From: Mobilicoccus caccae
GTDB taxonomy: Bacteria > Actinomycetota > Actinomycetes > Actinomycetales > Dermatophilaceae
Direction: 5' to 3'
NCBI RefSeq assembly: GCF_030161635.1
Contig: NZ_BSUO01000001.1
Location: forward strand, 682,001 to 746,000
DNA length: 64,000 bases
Positions 1 through 8,485 of the stretch are shown here, piece by piece (the stretch's first letter is position 1; every line of letters starts with the position of its first letter). Position numbers and translations under genes: made by a program. The notes under the pieces were generated by a model. The model made no database searches, had not been told where the DNA came from, and saw nothing but the letters and a program-made list of their open reading frames with translations.

Positions 1-567
1 GGGCCGGTGTTCGTCTCGACGCCGGACCTGCTGCTCGACGTGCCCGGCTCGATCTGGCTGCCCGTGGTCGGCGACCCCGGCGTGTGGCACGCCGAGCCGA
101 CCGCGTTCGACCGTGAGCTGCCCGTGGTGCTGCACGTGCCGAGCCGCGCCCGCATCAAGGGCACCGAGGCCGCCGACCGGGTGGGCCTGCTGCTCGAGTC
201 CGAAGGGCTCATCGAGTACCGGCGGTTGGAGAACGTCGTGCCGCAGGAGATGCCGAGCCACGTCAAGGACTGTGACATCGTCCTCGACCAGTTCGCCCTC
301 GGCGCCTACGGGGCCGCCGCGGTCGAGGCGATGTTCGCCGGCCGGATCGTGCTCAGCCACGTCGTCGATGCCGTGCGCGAGCAGGTGCCGGGCTGCCCGA
401 TCGTCGAGGCGAACCCCGACACCCTCGAGAACGTCATCCGAGCCCTGGTGGCCGACCGCGACCGAGGCCGCGAGGCCGCCAGGGCCGGCCAGACGTACGC
501 GCACGAGTGGCACGACGGACGCCGGTCGGCCCAGATCCTCACCGAACACCTGCGGTTGCACGGGTAG
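1..567 (+). CDS. Glycosyltransferase, C-terminal part (cut by window edge)
   Basis: The frame is open from base 1 with no convincing start, so the gene begins outside the window. The 188 visible residues resemble the second Rossmann domain of a GT-B glycosyltransferase: a beta-strand with HVPSR, a stretch about a client being hidden (CDIVLDQF), then the donor-side pattern AVEAMFAGRIVLSH, in which family 4 enzymes place the nucleotide-sugar-binding glutamate. This matches the polysaccharide genes that follow. It converges with the minus-strand gene ending at 611, leaving 43 bases between them. Which sugar it moves cannot be told. Confidence 0.7.
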   Translation, partial: GPVFVSTPDLLLDVPGSIWLPVVGDPGVWHAEPTAFDRELPVVLHVPSRARIKGTEAADRVGLLLESEGLIEYRRLENVVPQEMPSHVKDCDIVLDQFALGAYGAAAVEAMFAGRIVLSHVVDAVREQVPGCPIVEANPDTLENVIRALVADRDRGREAARAGQTYAHEWHDGRRSAQILTEHLRLHG

Positions 568-610
568 AGCGGGGAGCAGGTAGAGCGGGAGCCGGGCGGC
601 GCCGCGCCGC

Positions 611-1261
611 TCACCCGTGCGCGCGTCGCCGTGCCTCGATGATCTTGACCGCGGTCGTCATGTCCATCGGCGCCTCGTGGGTCGAGACACGTTTGGCGAG
701 CACCCAGGCCGCCTTGCGCGAGCGGGCGTCGAAGGGGACGACGACGTCGGCCCAGGAGGCGAGCTCCGCGGCCTGCGCCGAGCGCGCTACAGCGATGGCG
801 AAATCCGTGGGTACCCCGTCGGAGCGGACGCCGAGGGCCGACCGCAGCCGCACGCCCAGCGGGGAACTGCTGCTGAGCGCCGACATCGGCGAGGCCAGCG
901 GCTGCGGCAGGCGGCGCGTGATCGGGGTCAGGCGCCGGCTCGCGGCGCGGGTCAGTCGTCGCGTCCGCCAGCGCAGCGCCGCGGTGACCCGGCGAGGGTC
1001 GGTCCTCGACAGGTGCGCCGTCGTCCCGACCGGCCCCGGCACCCGCCGTGGCACCGTGACGTTGGGGCGGACCGGTTCGGGCCGGCCCCAGTCCAGCGTC
1101 GGGCCGAAGACGAGCTGATCCACCACCGGCAGCGCGACCCTCGGGTGATTCCACGACAGGAGAGCGAGGTCGTCCCCGTGCTCCAGCTGCAACTGCGACC
1201 GCCACAGTTCGACGGACGCGACGTTGCGGCCGCGTCCGGTGTCGACCAGCACCACCTTCAT
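611..1261 (-). CDS. Unknown protein coupled to a glycosyltransferase
   Basis: I do not recognise this 216-residue protein. It begins MKVVLVDTGRGR, an N-terminal strand like that of a GT-B fold, has a central arginine-rich part (residues about 95-125), and ends with an alpha-helical segment containing WADVVVPFDARSRKAAW. It has no signal peptide or membrane span. Its ATG overlaps the TGA of the upstream glycosyltransferase as ATGA (1258-1261), so the two are translationally coupled and probably work together. It may be a diverged or shortened glycosyltransferase or an accessory subunit; the sequence does not decide. Confidence 0.6.
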   Translation of the reverse strand: MKVVLVDTGRGRNVASVELWRSQLQLEHGDDLALLSWNHPRVALPVVDQLVFGPTLDWGRPEPVRPNVTVPRRVPGPVGTTAHLSRTDPRRVTAALRWRTRRLTRAASRRLTPITRRLPQPLASPMSALSSSSPLGVRLRSALGVRSDGVPTDFAIAVARSAQAAELASWADVVVPFDARSRKAAWVLAKRVSTHEAPMDMTTAVKIIEARRRAHG

Positions 1262-2609
1262 CGCTGCGCCTCCTTCGTGTGCGTCTCTGGCTGAGAACCG
1301 TTCGAGGCCACCATCTCCCGCAGTGCCCGGACGCGCGGACCCATCTGCAGGTCGCGGGCGTACCGGCGGGCGAAGTCCGCGCAGGCGCGGCGCGTGGCCT
1401 CATCCGCGGTACGCGCGGCGTGAGCGGCGCGGATCAGGGCGTCGGCGATCGTGTCGGGGTCGAGATCGTCCACGGCAAACCACAGCGGATACTCGCGCAG
1501 GACGTCGGTCGCGGCGTTGCGGGGGTCGTGCACCGACACGATCGGCAGCGCGCTCGCGGCGTACTCGAAGACCTTTCCGCTGGTCACGTACAGCCCCGCG
1601 CCGAGGATGAGCAGGCACACGTCGAAGGTGTCGTAGACCTCGCGCACCCGCGCCTTGGGCACCGGCCCTTCGTAGGACAGGCCGTCGTCGTCGTGCTCCT
1701 CGACGAGCTTGAGCAGCGCGGGAGCCGGGGTCGAGTAGAACCCCAGGTAGCCCCACAGTTGGGCGCGCGCGTCGGTCATGTCGCCGCCGCGGGAGCGGGC
1801 CCGTCGCCAGCCCTCCGCGAACTCCTTCATCGGCACCTTGGAGGAGGCCGTGCCGATGTACCCGAAGGTCAGCGGCCCGGTGGAGGCGTCGGTGCGGGCG
1901 GTCGGCGCGAAGTCGGGGTCGTAGCCGTTGGCCACGACATGCATCCGGGGCGCGACCTCCGGGTGGCGCTTCACGTGCCACTCGCGGATCGGGTTGTTGA
2001 CGAACCAGACCTCGCTCGCGCCCGCCAGCAGGCTCCGCTCGATGCGGTCGGCGCGGCCGCCCTCCTCGTGCAGCAGCCCGCCGTCGAACACATCCAGCAT
2101 CCAGGCGTCGCGGTAGTCCATGACGAACGGCACGCCGTGTTCGGCGTTGAGGACGGCCGCGGCGCAGAAGTCGACGTTGGGGTTGGCGGTGGCGACGGTC
2201 AGGTCGACGGGCCGGCGGGCGTGGATCTCGAGCGCCGCCTCCTCGATGCGCGCCCGCCACGGACCGTATCCGGTCTCGGGAAAGTCCTTCTGGTCCAGGC
2301 GGGTCCGCCGCTTGCGCCACTGCCGGGGGCCCACATGCGCAGGGTCGACCAGGAGCGGAGGTCGGTCTCCATCGCGGGCCACTCGAACGGCACCCGCACC
2401 ACCTCGACGCCGTCCGCCACCTGCTCCTCGAGGGAGGCGTCGACGCCGGTGTACTTCTCGAAGGTCTCCCGGTCGGCCGTGAGGACGGTGACGTCGAAGC
2501 CCTCGGCGACGAACGCGTTGACCGTCGCGAGCGCCCGGTACACCCCGCCGCCGCGAGAGGGTGGGAATCCCCACGCCACATAGAGCACGTGCGGAGCCTG
2601 CGTCGGCAT
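1258..2609 (-). CDS. Family 4-type glycosyltransferase (frameshifted as given)
   Basis: Once one base is restored this is a 450-residue GT-B enzyme. The N-terminal domain starts HVLYVAWGFPPSRGGG, the acceptor-side glycine-rich loop; the C-terminal domain has FGYIGTASSKVPMKE and GKVFEYAASALPIVS, the donor-binding EX7E-like region. The start at 2609 is chosen because GGAGGT lies 8 bases upstream. The frame breaks at the G5 run 2325-2329: adding one G joins APR to QWRKRRTRLDQ without a gap. It probably adds a sugar to the lipid-linked repeat unit at the inner membrane face. Divergent from the acetyltransferase at 2806. Confidence 0.75.
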
Positions 2610-2805
2610 GTCGGGACCTCCGAGGTCGGCCGGGAGCGAACGGAACCGCGGGGCTGCGGCTCCGGCCACAGTATCGGGGGAGGGCGAGGTCGAACCACGC
2701 CGCGCCCCCGCGCGTCGGGCATCCGCGCGTCCCGGGCGTGCGTCGGTGCGCTGCCTCTACGCTGGGCGCGAGCATGTCTTCACCCGTTCCCGCAGGAGGC
2801 CGCAC

Positions 2806-3399
2806 GTGACCGTTCGTATCCAGCCCAGCGCAGACGTCTCCGACGACGCGATCATCGGTGAGGGCAGCAGCGTCTGGCACCTCGCGCAGGTGCGTGAGCA
2901 GGCCGTGCTCGGCGAGAACTGCATCGTGGGCCGCGGCGCGTACGTCGGCACCGGGGTGCGGATGGGCGACAACTGCAAGCTGCAGAACTATGCGCTGGTC
3001 TACGAGCCGGCGGTGCTCGAGGACGGCGTGTTCGTCGGACCGGCGGTGGTGTTCACGAACGACCACTACCCGCGATCGATCAGCCCCGACGGCACCCTCA
3101 AGCGCGGCGACGACTGGGAGGCCGTGGGGGTCACGTGCCGTCAGGGATCCTCGATCGGCGCGCGTGCCGTGTGCGTCGCACCCGTGACGATCGGCGCGTG
3201 GGCGATGGTCGCCGCGGGCTCGGTGGTGACCAAGGACGTGCCCGATCACGCCCTCGTGGCGGGGGTCCCCGCCCGACGGATCAGGTGGGTCGGACGAGCC
3301 GGAGTCCCGCTGGAGGAGGCGGGCGAGGGCACCTACCGTTGCCCCGAGACGGGCGAGACCTACCGAGAAGAAGGCGAGACCCTGACCCGCGAGAACTGA
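2806..3399 (+). CDS. WbpD-like sugar N-acetyltransferase (left-handed beta-helix)
   Basis: A 197-residue hexapeptide-repeat protein. Imperfect isoleucine-valine repeats such as IGEGSSVWHLAQV, IVGRGAYVGTGV and AVCVAPVTIGAWAMVAAGSVV form the beta-helix; the C-terminus carries VPARRIRWVGRAG and then YRCPETGETYRE, typical of WbpD/WlbB enzymes that acetylate the 3-amino group of UDP-linked amino sugars with acetyl-CoA. The GTG at 2806 is chosen over longer in-frame options because CAGGAGG sits 6 bases upstream and the protein family starts here. It would make one amino sugar of the polysaccharide. The matching 3-aminotransferase is not next to it, so the substrate is uncertain. Confidence 0.85.
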   Translation: MTVRIQPSADVSDDAIIGEGSSVWHLAQVREQAVLGENCIVGRGAYVGTGVRMGDNCKLQNYALVYEPAVLEDGVFVGPAVVFTNDHYPRSISPDGTLKRGDDWEAVGVTCRQGSSIGARAVCVAPVTIGAWAMVAAGSVVTKDVPDHALVAGVPARRIRWVGRAGVPLEEAGEGTYRCPETGETYREEGETLTREN

Positions 3400-3414
3400 C
3401 GCACGAGAGCCCAC

Positions 3415-3448
3415 GCCCAAACCGCCGGTTATAGGCGGCGGTTTCGGC
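3415..3448. repeat. 34-nt palindromic repeat, copy 1
   Basis: Arms near GCCGAAACCGCC and GGCGGTTTCGGC flank a 10-base loop containing TTATA. It differs at two positions from the copy at 4599-4632. It lies between two convergent genes (ends at 3399 and 3429) and supplies the TAA stop and last codons of the minus-strand gene. It may act as a two-way terminator, though no T-tract follows. Confidence 0.85.
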
Positions 3449-4484
3449 GTCGTGGGGGGCGCGGGTTGAGGTGGACGACCGGCTCTCGTGCCTCCACCAG
3501 CTCCGGCACCAGGGCGAAGAGTCTCGGGAGGATGAGGTGCCGCACCTCGTTGAGAAGGTCCTCTCCTGAGAAGCGCTCGAGGCGATGACCTGCCGCGATG
3601 ATGGCGCTCTGACGTGCCTCCTCTCGGGACTGCTCCGACGGATCCTCGTACTTTCCCCGACCGTCGAACTCGACGCAGGCGAATGTGCGGTCATGAGGCG
3701 GGCCGAGCGCCCAGCCGAAGTCGGCATGAAACAGGCCCTCGGCAGTGTGGACGGGCATCTGGAGGATCGGCGCAGGCAGGCCGGCCGCCAGCGCGACACA
3801 GCGCAGACGAGACTCACCGGGAGATTCGGACCCCGGATCAGCCCGCCGCAGGATGTCGCGCGCTTGTCGACACCCCCGCATGGGACCCAGCTGCGCGAGA
3901 TACCTCACCCACTCCTCGCGGAGGGCCTCGACCTCGTCGCGGTCGTGAGGCTGATCGCGCCGTCGTGGAGGAAGGCGTAGACGCATGGCGCTGTCGGCCA
4001 CGGCCAGGGCCCACTCGACCGGGAGTGAGGTGATGCAGTCGATGACCGTGCGGGTGAGGCCGGTGACCAGGACGCCGTCGATCTGTGTGATGTCGTCGTC
4101 GCTCAACGGCCGGTGGTGACGGACGATGGTGTCACGCTGACTCTTGGTCTTGAACGTCTGCGTGACGTGAACGACCTCGATCCGGGGCGGCACCCACAGC
4201 CCGAGGAGGGCAGCGGCGGTCACATGGCTGAACACGGTCTGTGGGCTGAGCCTGGCGGCATCGGCGACGCACCGGGCTCGCAGCACCGTGGTACTTCTGC
4301 GCCAGCCCTCCAGCTCTCGAAGGCGGTGTACGGACAGGTACGCACCGTGTTCGATGCGGACGACTTCTCCGGATCGGTGTTCGGCGAGGAGGTGGAGCGG
4401 GTCGTGATCCCGACTCAGCATGACCTCGGAACTGGTCAGATCAAGGGGCGCGGGGACGGTGGAGTCCCCCTCGAGTGAACGCAT
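3429..4484 (-). CDS. AbiEi antitoxin-like / DUF559 nuclease-like protein
   Basis: A 351-residue protein with two parts. Residues about 15-170 resemble the winged-helix AbiEi-type antitoxin domain (a helix-turn-helix opening, then SHVTAAALLGLWVP). Residues about 220-330 resemble the DUF559/Vsr-like PD-(D/E)XK fold, with ESRLRCVALAAGLP, a central VEFDGRGKY and a late GHRLERFSGEDL. Such fused proteins are common and uncharacterised in actinobacteria; no AbiEii toxin lies beside it. The last ten codons come from palindromic repeat copy 1, and two more copies lie just upstream of its start, so the gene looks like a cargo cassette within the polysaccharide locus. Start could also be the ATG 21 codons in. 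Confidence 0.65.
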   Translation of the reverse strand: MRSLEGDSTVPAPLDLTSSEVMLSRDHDPLHLLAEHRSGEVVRIEHGAYLSVHRLRELEGWRRSTTVLRARCVADAARLSPQTVFSHVTAAALLGLWVPPRIEVVHVTQTFKTKSQRDTIVRHHRPLSDDDITQIDGVLVTGLTRTVIDCITSLPVEWALAVADSAMRLRLPPRRRDQPHDRDEVEALREEWVRYLAQLGPMRGCRQARDILRRADPGSESPGESRLRCVALAAGLPAPILQMPVHTAEGLFHADFGWALGPPHDRTFACVEFDGRGKYEDPSEQSREEARQSAIIAAGHRLERFSGEDLLNEVRHLILPRLFALVPELVEAREPVVHLNPRPPRRRNRRL

Positions 4485-4548
4485 GACATCGAGATGAATC
4501 CATGTCGCAGCCTGTGTGGGCCCCTCGATGACGCGACCTGTTGATAAC

Positions 4549-4582
4549 GCCGAAACCGCCGCCTATAACGGGCGGTTTCGGC
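4549..4582. repeat. 34-nt palindromic repeat, copy 2
   Basis: Perfect 12-base arms GCCGAAACCGCC / GGCGGTTTCGGC around the loop GCCTATAACG. It is the exact reverse complement of the copy at 4599-4632, from which it is separated by 16 bases. Confidence 0.9.
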
Positions 4583-4598
4583 GATGGGGAGGGTGCGC

Positions 4599-4632
4599 GC
4601 CGAAACCGCCCGTTATAGGCGGCGGTTTCGGC
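4599..4632. repeat. 34-nt palindromic repeat, copy 3
   Basis: Same perfect 12-base arms, loop CGTTATAGGC. It follows the stop of the minus-strand glycosyltransferase (4665) in the direction of that transcript, so it could end that mRNA. Confidence 0.9.
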
Positions 4633-4664
4633 GAGAAGGCGCGGATCGCCCTCCGCCCGGCTTG

Positions 4665-5714
4665 CTATGTCGGGAGGCGGGCCGAGGACTGGGCCGGGGT
4701 CTTGCGCAGGACGTAGCCCTCGAGGAAGCCCAGGCCCCAGCCGTAGTGCATCGCCATGAAGGCGCCCGGGAGGGACGTCGGGTCGACCGAGCGGTCCGCG
4801 CTCGGGGCCTTCGGGTCGACCGGTGCGTCGCCGCGGCCACGCCAGGCGTGGACGCTCGCGGCGGTGACTCCCGCCACGTACGGCAGGTACAACGCCACCG
4901 CCGACCTGGGGAATCGCGTCGCCAGCAGCGCGAGCCCGGCCGTTCCGGCCACGGCCACCGGGGCGGCGAGGTGGCGGGCGCGGATGGCCTCGCGACCGTT
5001 CTTGCGGACCATCGCCGCCTTGCCCCGGCCGTACCGGCGGTACTGGCGGAACAGGTCCTTGACGCTCTCGCGCACGTGCCAGTAGATGTGCATCTTTGGG
5101 TCGAACGCGATGCGGTGACCCCGGCCGAGGATGCGGTGGTCGAAGTCGACGTCCTCGTTGACGAGCAACGCCTCGTCCCACCCGCCGACCGCACGGGCGA
5201 CCTCGGTGCGGTACACGCCGAACGAGGCGTGGTCGGTCTCGCAGAACTCCTCACCGAAGTGGTTGATGGAGTTGCCGACGCCGAACGGGCTCGACAACGC
5301 GAGGGCGACGGCGCGGCCACCGGCACTGCGAGCCACACCGTTGCGGATGCCTCCGACCGCGGCCAACCCGGGATCACGCCGCAGATGCGCGACGGCGCGG
5401 GCGAGGTAGTCCGGGCTCACCGACGCGTGGCCGTCGATGCGGGCCACGAACTCCCCACGGGCCGCGGCGAGTCCGATGTTGAGGGCGGCCGGGATGGTGC
5501 CGGTGGGGTTGTCCACCAACCGCACCCGCGGGTCACCGGCGGCGAGTCCCGCCACGATCTGCGCGGTCGCATCGACGGACGGCCCGTTCATGACGAGGAC
5601 CTCGACGTCCACGCCGTGATCGGACTGCGCCAGCGCCGACGCGACGGCCTCGGCGACCGCCGCCTCCTCGTTGAGGACCGGCATCAGCACACTCACCTGC
5701 GGGTGGGTCGTCAT
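4665..5714 (-). CDS. Family 2 glycosyltransferase, ExoA-like
   Basis: A 349-residue GT-A enzyme. VSVLMPVLNEEAAV opens the nucleotide-binding domain; ARIDGHASVSPDYL carries the metal-binding D-x-D-like region; LLVNEDVDFDHRI holds the catalytic ED motif. The C-terminal 120 residues include hydrophobic segments like those of ExoA-type membrane-associated transferases of exopolysaccharide synthesis. The ATG at 5714 has GAGGAGA 6 bases upstream. It lies 56 bases after the Wzy-like gene in the same direction, with a 7-bp tandem repeat in the gap. Confidence 0.85.
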   Translation of the reverse strand: MTTHPQVSVLMPVLNEEAAVAEAVASALAQSDHGVDVEVLVMNGPSVDATAQIVAGLAAGDPRVRLVDNPTGTIPAALNIGLAAARGEFVARIDGHASVSPDYLARAVAHLRRDPGLAAVGGIRNGVARSAGGRAVALALSSPFGVGNSINHFGEEFCETDHASFGVYRTEVARAVGGWDEALLVNEDVDFDHRILGRGHRIAFDPKMHIYWHVRESVKDLFRQYRRYGRGKAAMVRKNGREAIRARHLAAPVAVAGTAGLALLATRFPRSAVALYLPYVAGVTAASVHAWRGRGDAPVDPKAPSADRSVDPTSLPGAFMAMHYGWGLGFLEGYVLRKTPAQSSARLPT

Positions 5715-5732
5715 CGTCTCTCCTCGGATCGC

Positions 5733-5759
5733 TCGTCGGTCGTCGGTCGTCGGTCGTCG
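5733..5759. repeat. 7-bp tandem repeat, 3.9 copies
   Basis: TCGTCGG is repeated nearly four times head to tail in the short gap between the Wzy-like gene and the ExoA-like gene. Copy number could vary by slippage; it lies about 19 bases upstream of the start of the ExoA-like gene. Confidence 0.8.
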
Positions 5760-5770
5760 CGCGTCGCGCG

Positions 5771-7119
5771 TCAGTCGGCCTGTCGTGTCAGATGTCGGCG
5801 TTTGCGACGCCTGTCGGGCGGTTCCTCCTCGTCGTCGCCCGTGCCCGCCTCCTGGTATCCCCAGGGGGCCGGCGACCACAGCGTGACCACGATGAACGCG
5901 GGCACGATGATCGGCTGGGCCGGGGGCTGCAGCAGGAAGAACTGGGCGAGGAGCGTGGCCGCCAGGGCCCGCTCGTGAGCCCGCATGAACGGCACGACCG
6001 CGAGCGCCAGCAGCGCTGCGCCGGCGAAGAATCCGTACTCGTAGAAGACCTTGCCCACCATGGGGGCGATGAGGCCGTCGGTGCCGCTGCCCTCGACGGC
6101 CTGACGCGAGGAGCCGGCACCGAACCCGACCCACACCGACCACGGCTCGTGGATCCAGCGCGGCACGAGGTAGAGGTAGGGCTCGAAGCTGCGCATGGCC
6201 GCCGAGGAGTTGGTCTCGCCGACCTCGGTGACGCGCTCGACGAACACCTGCCCGATGGCCGTCGGGATCGCGATCGCCGTGACGATGACACCCGGGATGA
6301 CGTACCGCCGCAGCAGCGAGTACTGGCCGCACAGCAGCATCGCCAGGACGCCGACGCCGATGATGGCGAACCCCGACCCGGCGACCGTGGTGAGGATGCC
6401 GAGGAAGAGCCAGACGACCTTCCACACCCGGGCGCGCGTGAGCAGCGCGGTCATGAAGCAGACGCCGAGCGTGAACGACATGAACGACGGCTCGAGCATG
6501 ATCCAGCCGTTGGACTTGTAGATCGGGCTGTCCCACACGATGGGGTAGCTGATCGCGAAGCCCTCGACGTGCAGCGAGCGCGGCAGGATGTCGAACAGCC
6601 AGTCCCGGTAGGCCACCCCCGCCAACTGCGAGAGCAGGAAGACGATGGACAGCGAGCTCAGCCACAGGCCGACGGTGGTGACGGCCTCCATCATGCGCCG
6701 GTAGGTCAGCGCCGAGCGGTCGACCATCATGAAGATGACCGGGAACCACATCGTCATCCAGAACAGCCAGCTGTTGACGCTGATGAACGGGCGGTCGACG
6801 AAGAGGACCTGGGGAGGACCACCGCGGACGACGCCGCGGCAGCCCCCATCCAGAGGATCATCCGGCGCTTCTCGACCGCGAGGATCCCGAACCGCCACGC
6901 CGCGAAACACCACAGCACGGTGATGGGGACGGTGAACGGGATCGAGATTCCCGGGATCGAGATGCGCTGGAAGAGGATGTTCAGGACGAACAGCCAGACG
7001 ATCCACCGGATCGGGTCGTACCGGCCGGCGACCCCACGGCCGTTCCGGCGTGACGCGCCGCGGCGGTCAGCCGTCGACGACGACGCATACGCGGTCGCCG
7101 AACTGGTTGACATGCTCAT
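5771..7119 (-). CDS. Wzy-like O-antigen/EPS polymerase (frameshifted as given)
   Basis: Restored, about 449 residues with some ten or more hydrophobic spans, for example IRWIVWLFVLNILF near the start and VVWLFLGILTTVAG in the middle, and a large periplasmic loop near FVERVTEVGETNSSAAMRSF, as in Wzy/O-antigen-ligase family proteins that polymerise lipid-linked repeat units. One G is missing at the run 6811-6814; adding it joins SSAVVLPQ to VLFVDRPF. The ATG at 7119 overlaps the Wzz-like gene by 53 bases and has only a weak ribosome site, so the start is uncertain. The C-terminus is a charged tail. Confidence 0.75.
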
Positions 7120-8208
7120 CGAGCCACTCGAATCGGGTCTTGTGCGGACGGACGAGGACGAGGACCATCGCGTTCTCGTCTCGTGCGGCGCGCTTGAGGA
7201 TGGCGCTCGTGAGAGGGGTCTGGAGCAGGGTGGCCGTGCGCGGGCGCCCGTTCCCGTTCATCGAGTCCCGGCCGAACGCGGCCAGGTCGTCGGTGACGGC
7301 CACCTCGCGACCGCCGGCGTGGAAACCGGCGGCGACGGGTTCGACCAGGCCGCGGACCGCACCTGCCGGAGCACGGACGCCGGTGAGCACGACGCGGTCG
7401 ATGTCACGGGCCTCCATGCTGATGACGGTGGGCAGCTCGCGGGCCGGCACGAACTCGAGGTCGGGGTAGACGCGACGCATCTCGGTCATCGAGGTCATCT
7501 GGCCGCGTCGGCCACCGAACACGAGCGCGAGGGCGCCACCGGCGAGGACTCCGCCGAGCAGACCCATCGCGCCGAGCAGCGCGGTGGAGGGTCCTTCGGC
7601 GCCCGCGGCCTCGGCTGCCTGCAGCAGGGAGAGACGGCGGGACTGCATGAGCAGCGTGCCCTGGTGGTCGGCCAGCTGGCCACCGAGGCGGGCGACGCGC
7701 TGCTGCTCGGCGTCGGGTTCGGTCAGCGGCTGCTGCTTGATGAGTACGCCGGTGGTGCGGGTGAGTTCGGTGAGCTCGTCGTTGATGCGCGCATTGCTCG
7801 CCTCGACCGCGGCGTCGGCGAGGCCGTTGGCCATGCGCGCGGCGGTCTCGGCGTCGCGGTCGGTGGCCTTGATCGACAGGAACGTCGTCTTGACCACCGC
7901 GGTGACCTCGGCATTCTCACGCAGGGTCGTCATGTCGGCGCCGGTCTTCTGCGCGGCCGACTCGAAGACGTCACGCGAGGACGCCTCGAGCATCGCGCTC
8001 TGCACGGCGTCGGCGACGGCCTGCGGATCGGGATTGGATGTCTGGACGCGCACGAGAGCCTCGGCCGTCTTCGGAGCTGAGATGCCGGCGAGTCCCCCAC
8101 GACTGCACCGACGAGCCCGAGGACGACAGGGATCCACCACCACCGGCGCAGAGTCGCCGCCAGTGACCGCCCCCACGGGTCACGGTTGTTCTCGGCCGTT
8201 GTGGCCAC
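7067..8208 (-). CDS. Wzz/Wzc-type chain-length or transport protein (frameshifted as given)
   Basis: Restored, about 380 residues. The N-terminus has a charged start then a membrane span (WIPVVLGLVGAVVGG), a periplasmic domain with coiled-coil (residues about 90-210) that includes PLTEPDAEQQ, and a second membrane span (LLGAMGLLGGVLAGGALALVFGG), followed by a cytoplasmic tail without Walker A motif. This is the layout of polysaccharide co-polymerases lacking the kinase. GTG at 8208 has AGGGGAGA just upstream. One C is missing at the run 8094-8098. First gene of a minus-strand unit with the polymerase and ExoA-like gene. Confidence 0.75.
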
Positions 8209-8473
8209 GTTGTCTCCCCTTGTCGAGCGTTCAACACGATCCCGGCGGCCCCCGGCCAGTCGGAATGCCGCTTCAGTCTAGTTGCCGCCCCACATCGGAC
8301 CAATTCGTCTTGGACGCATGATCAAGAGCGTCGCGTCGCTGGTCACGGCCCCGGTGGCGGTTCTGGCCGTCGATGACGACGGTCCACTCCGCGCACTCTA
8401 GGTACGGAGGCTGGACGATGACTGAATGCCGGCCGCCCCGCCGCGTCGCTGCTGCCCGTGGCCAGCGGGTTCG

Positions 8474-8479
8474 TACCAT
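8474..8479 (+). promoter_or_regulatory. -10 element TACCAT for a leaderless mRNA
   Basis: TACCAT is followed by 6 bases and then the GTG of the flippase at 8486. This TAnnnT-plus-6/7 spacing is the actinobacterial leaderless arrangement and no Shine-Dalgarno is present. Confidence 0.6.
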
Positions 8480-8485
8480 CGGACG

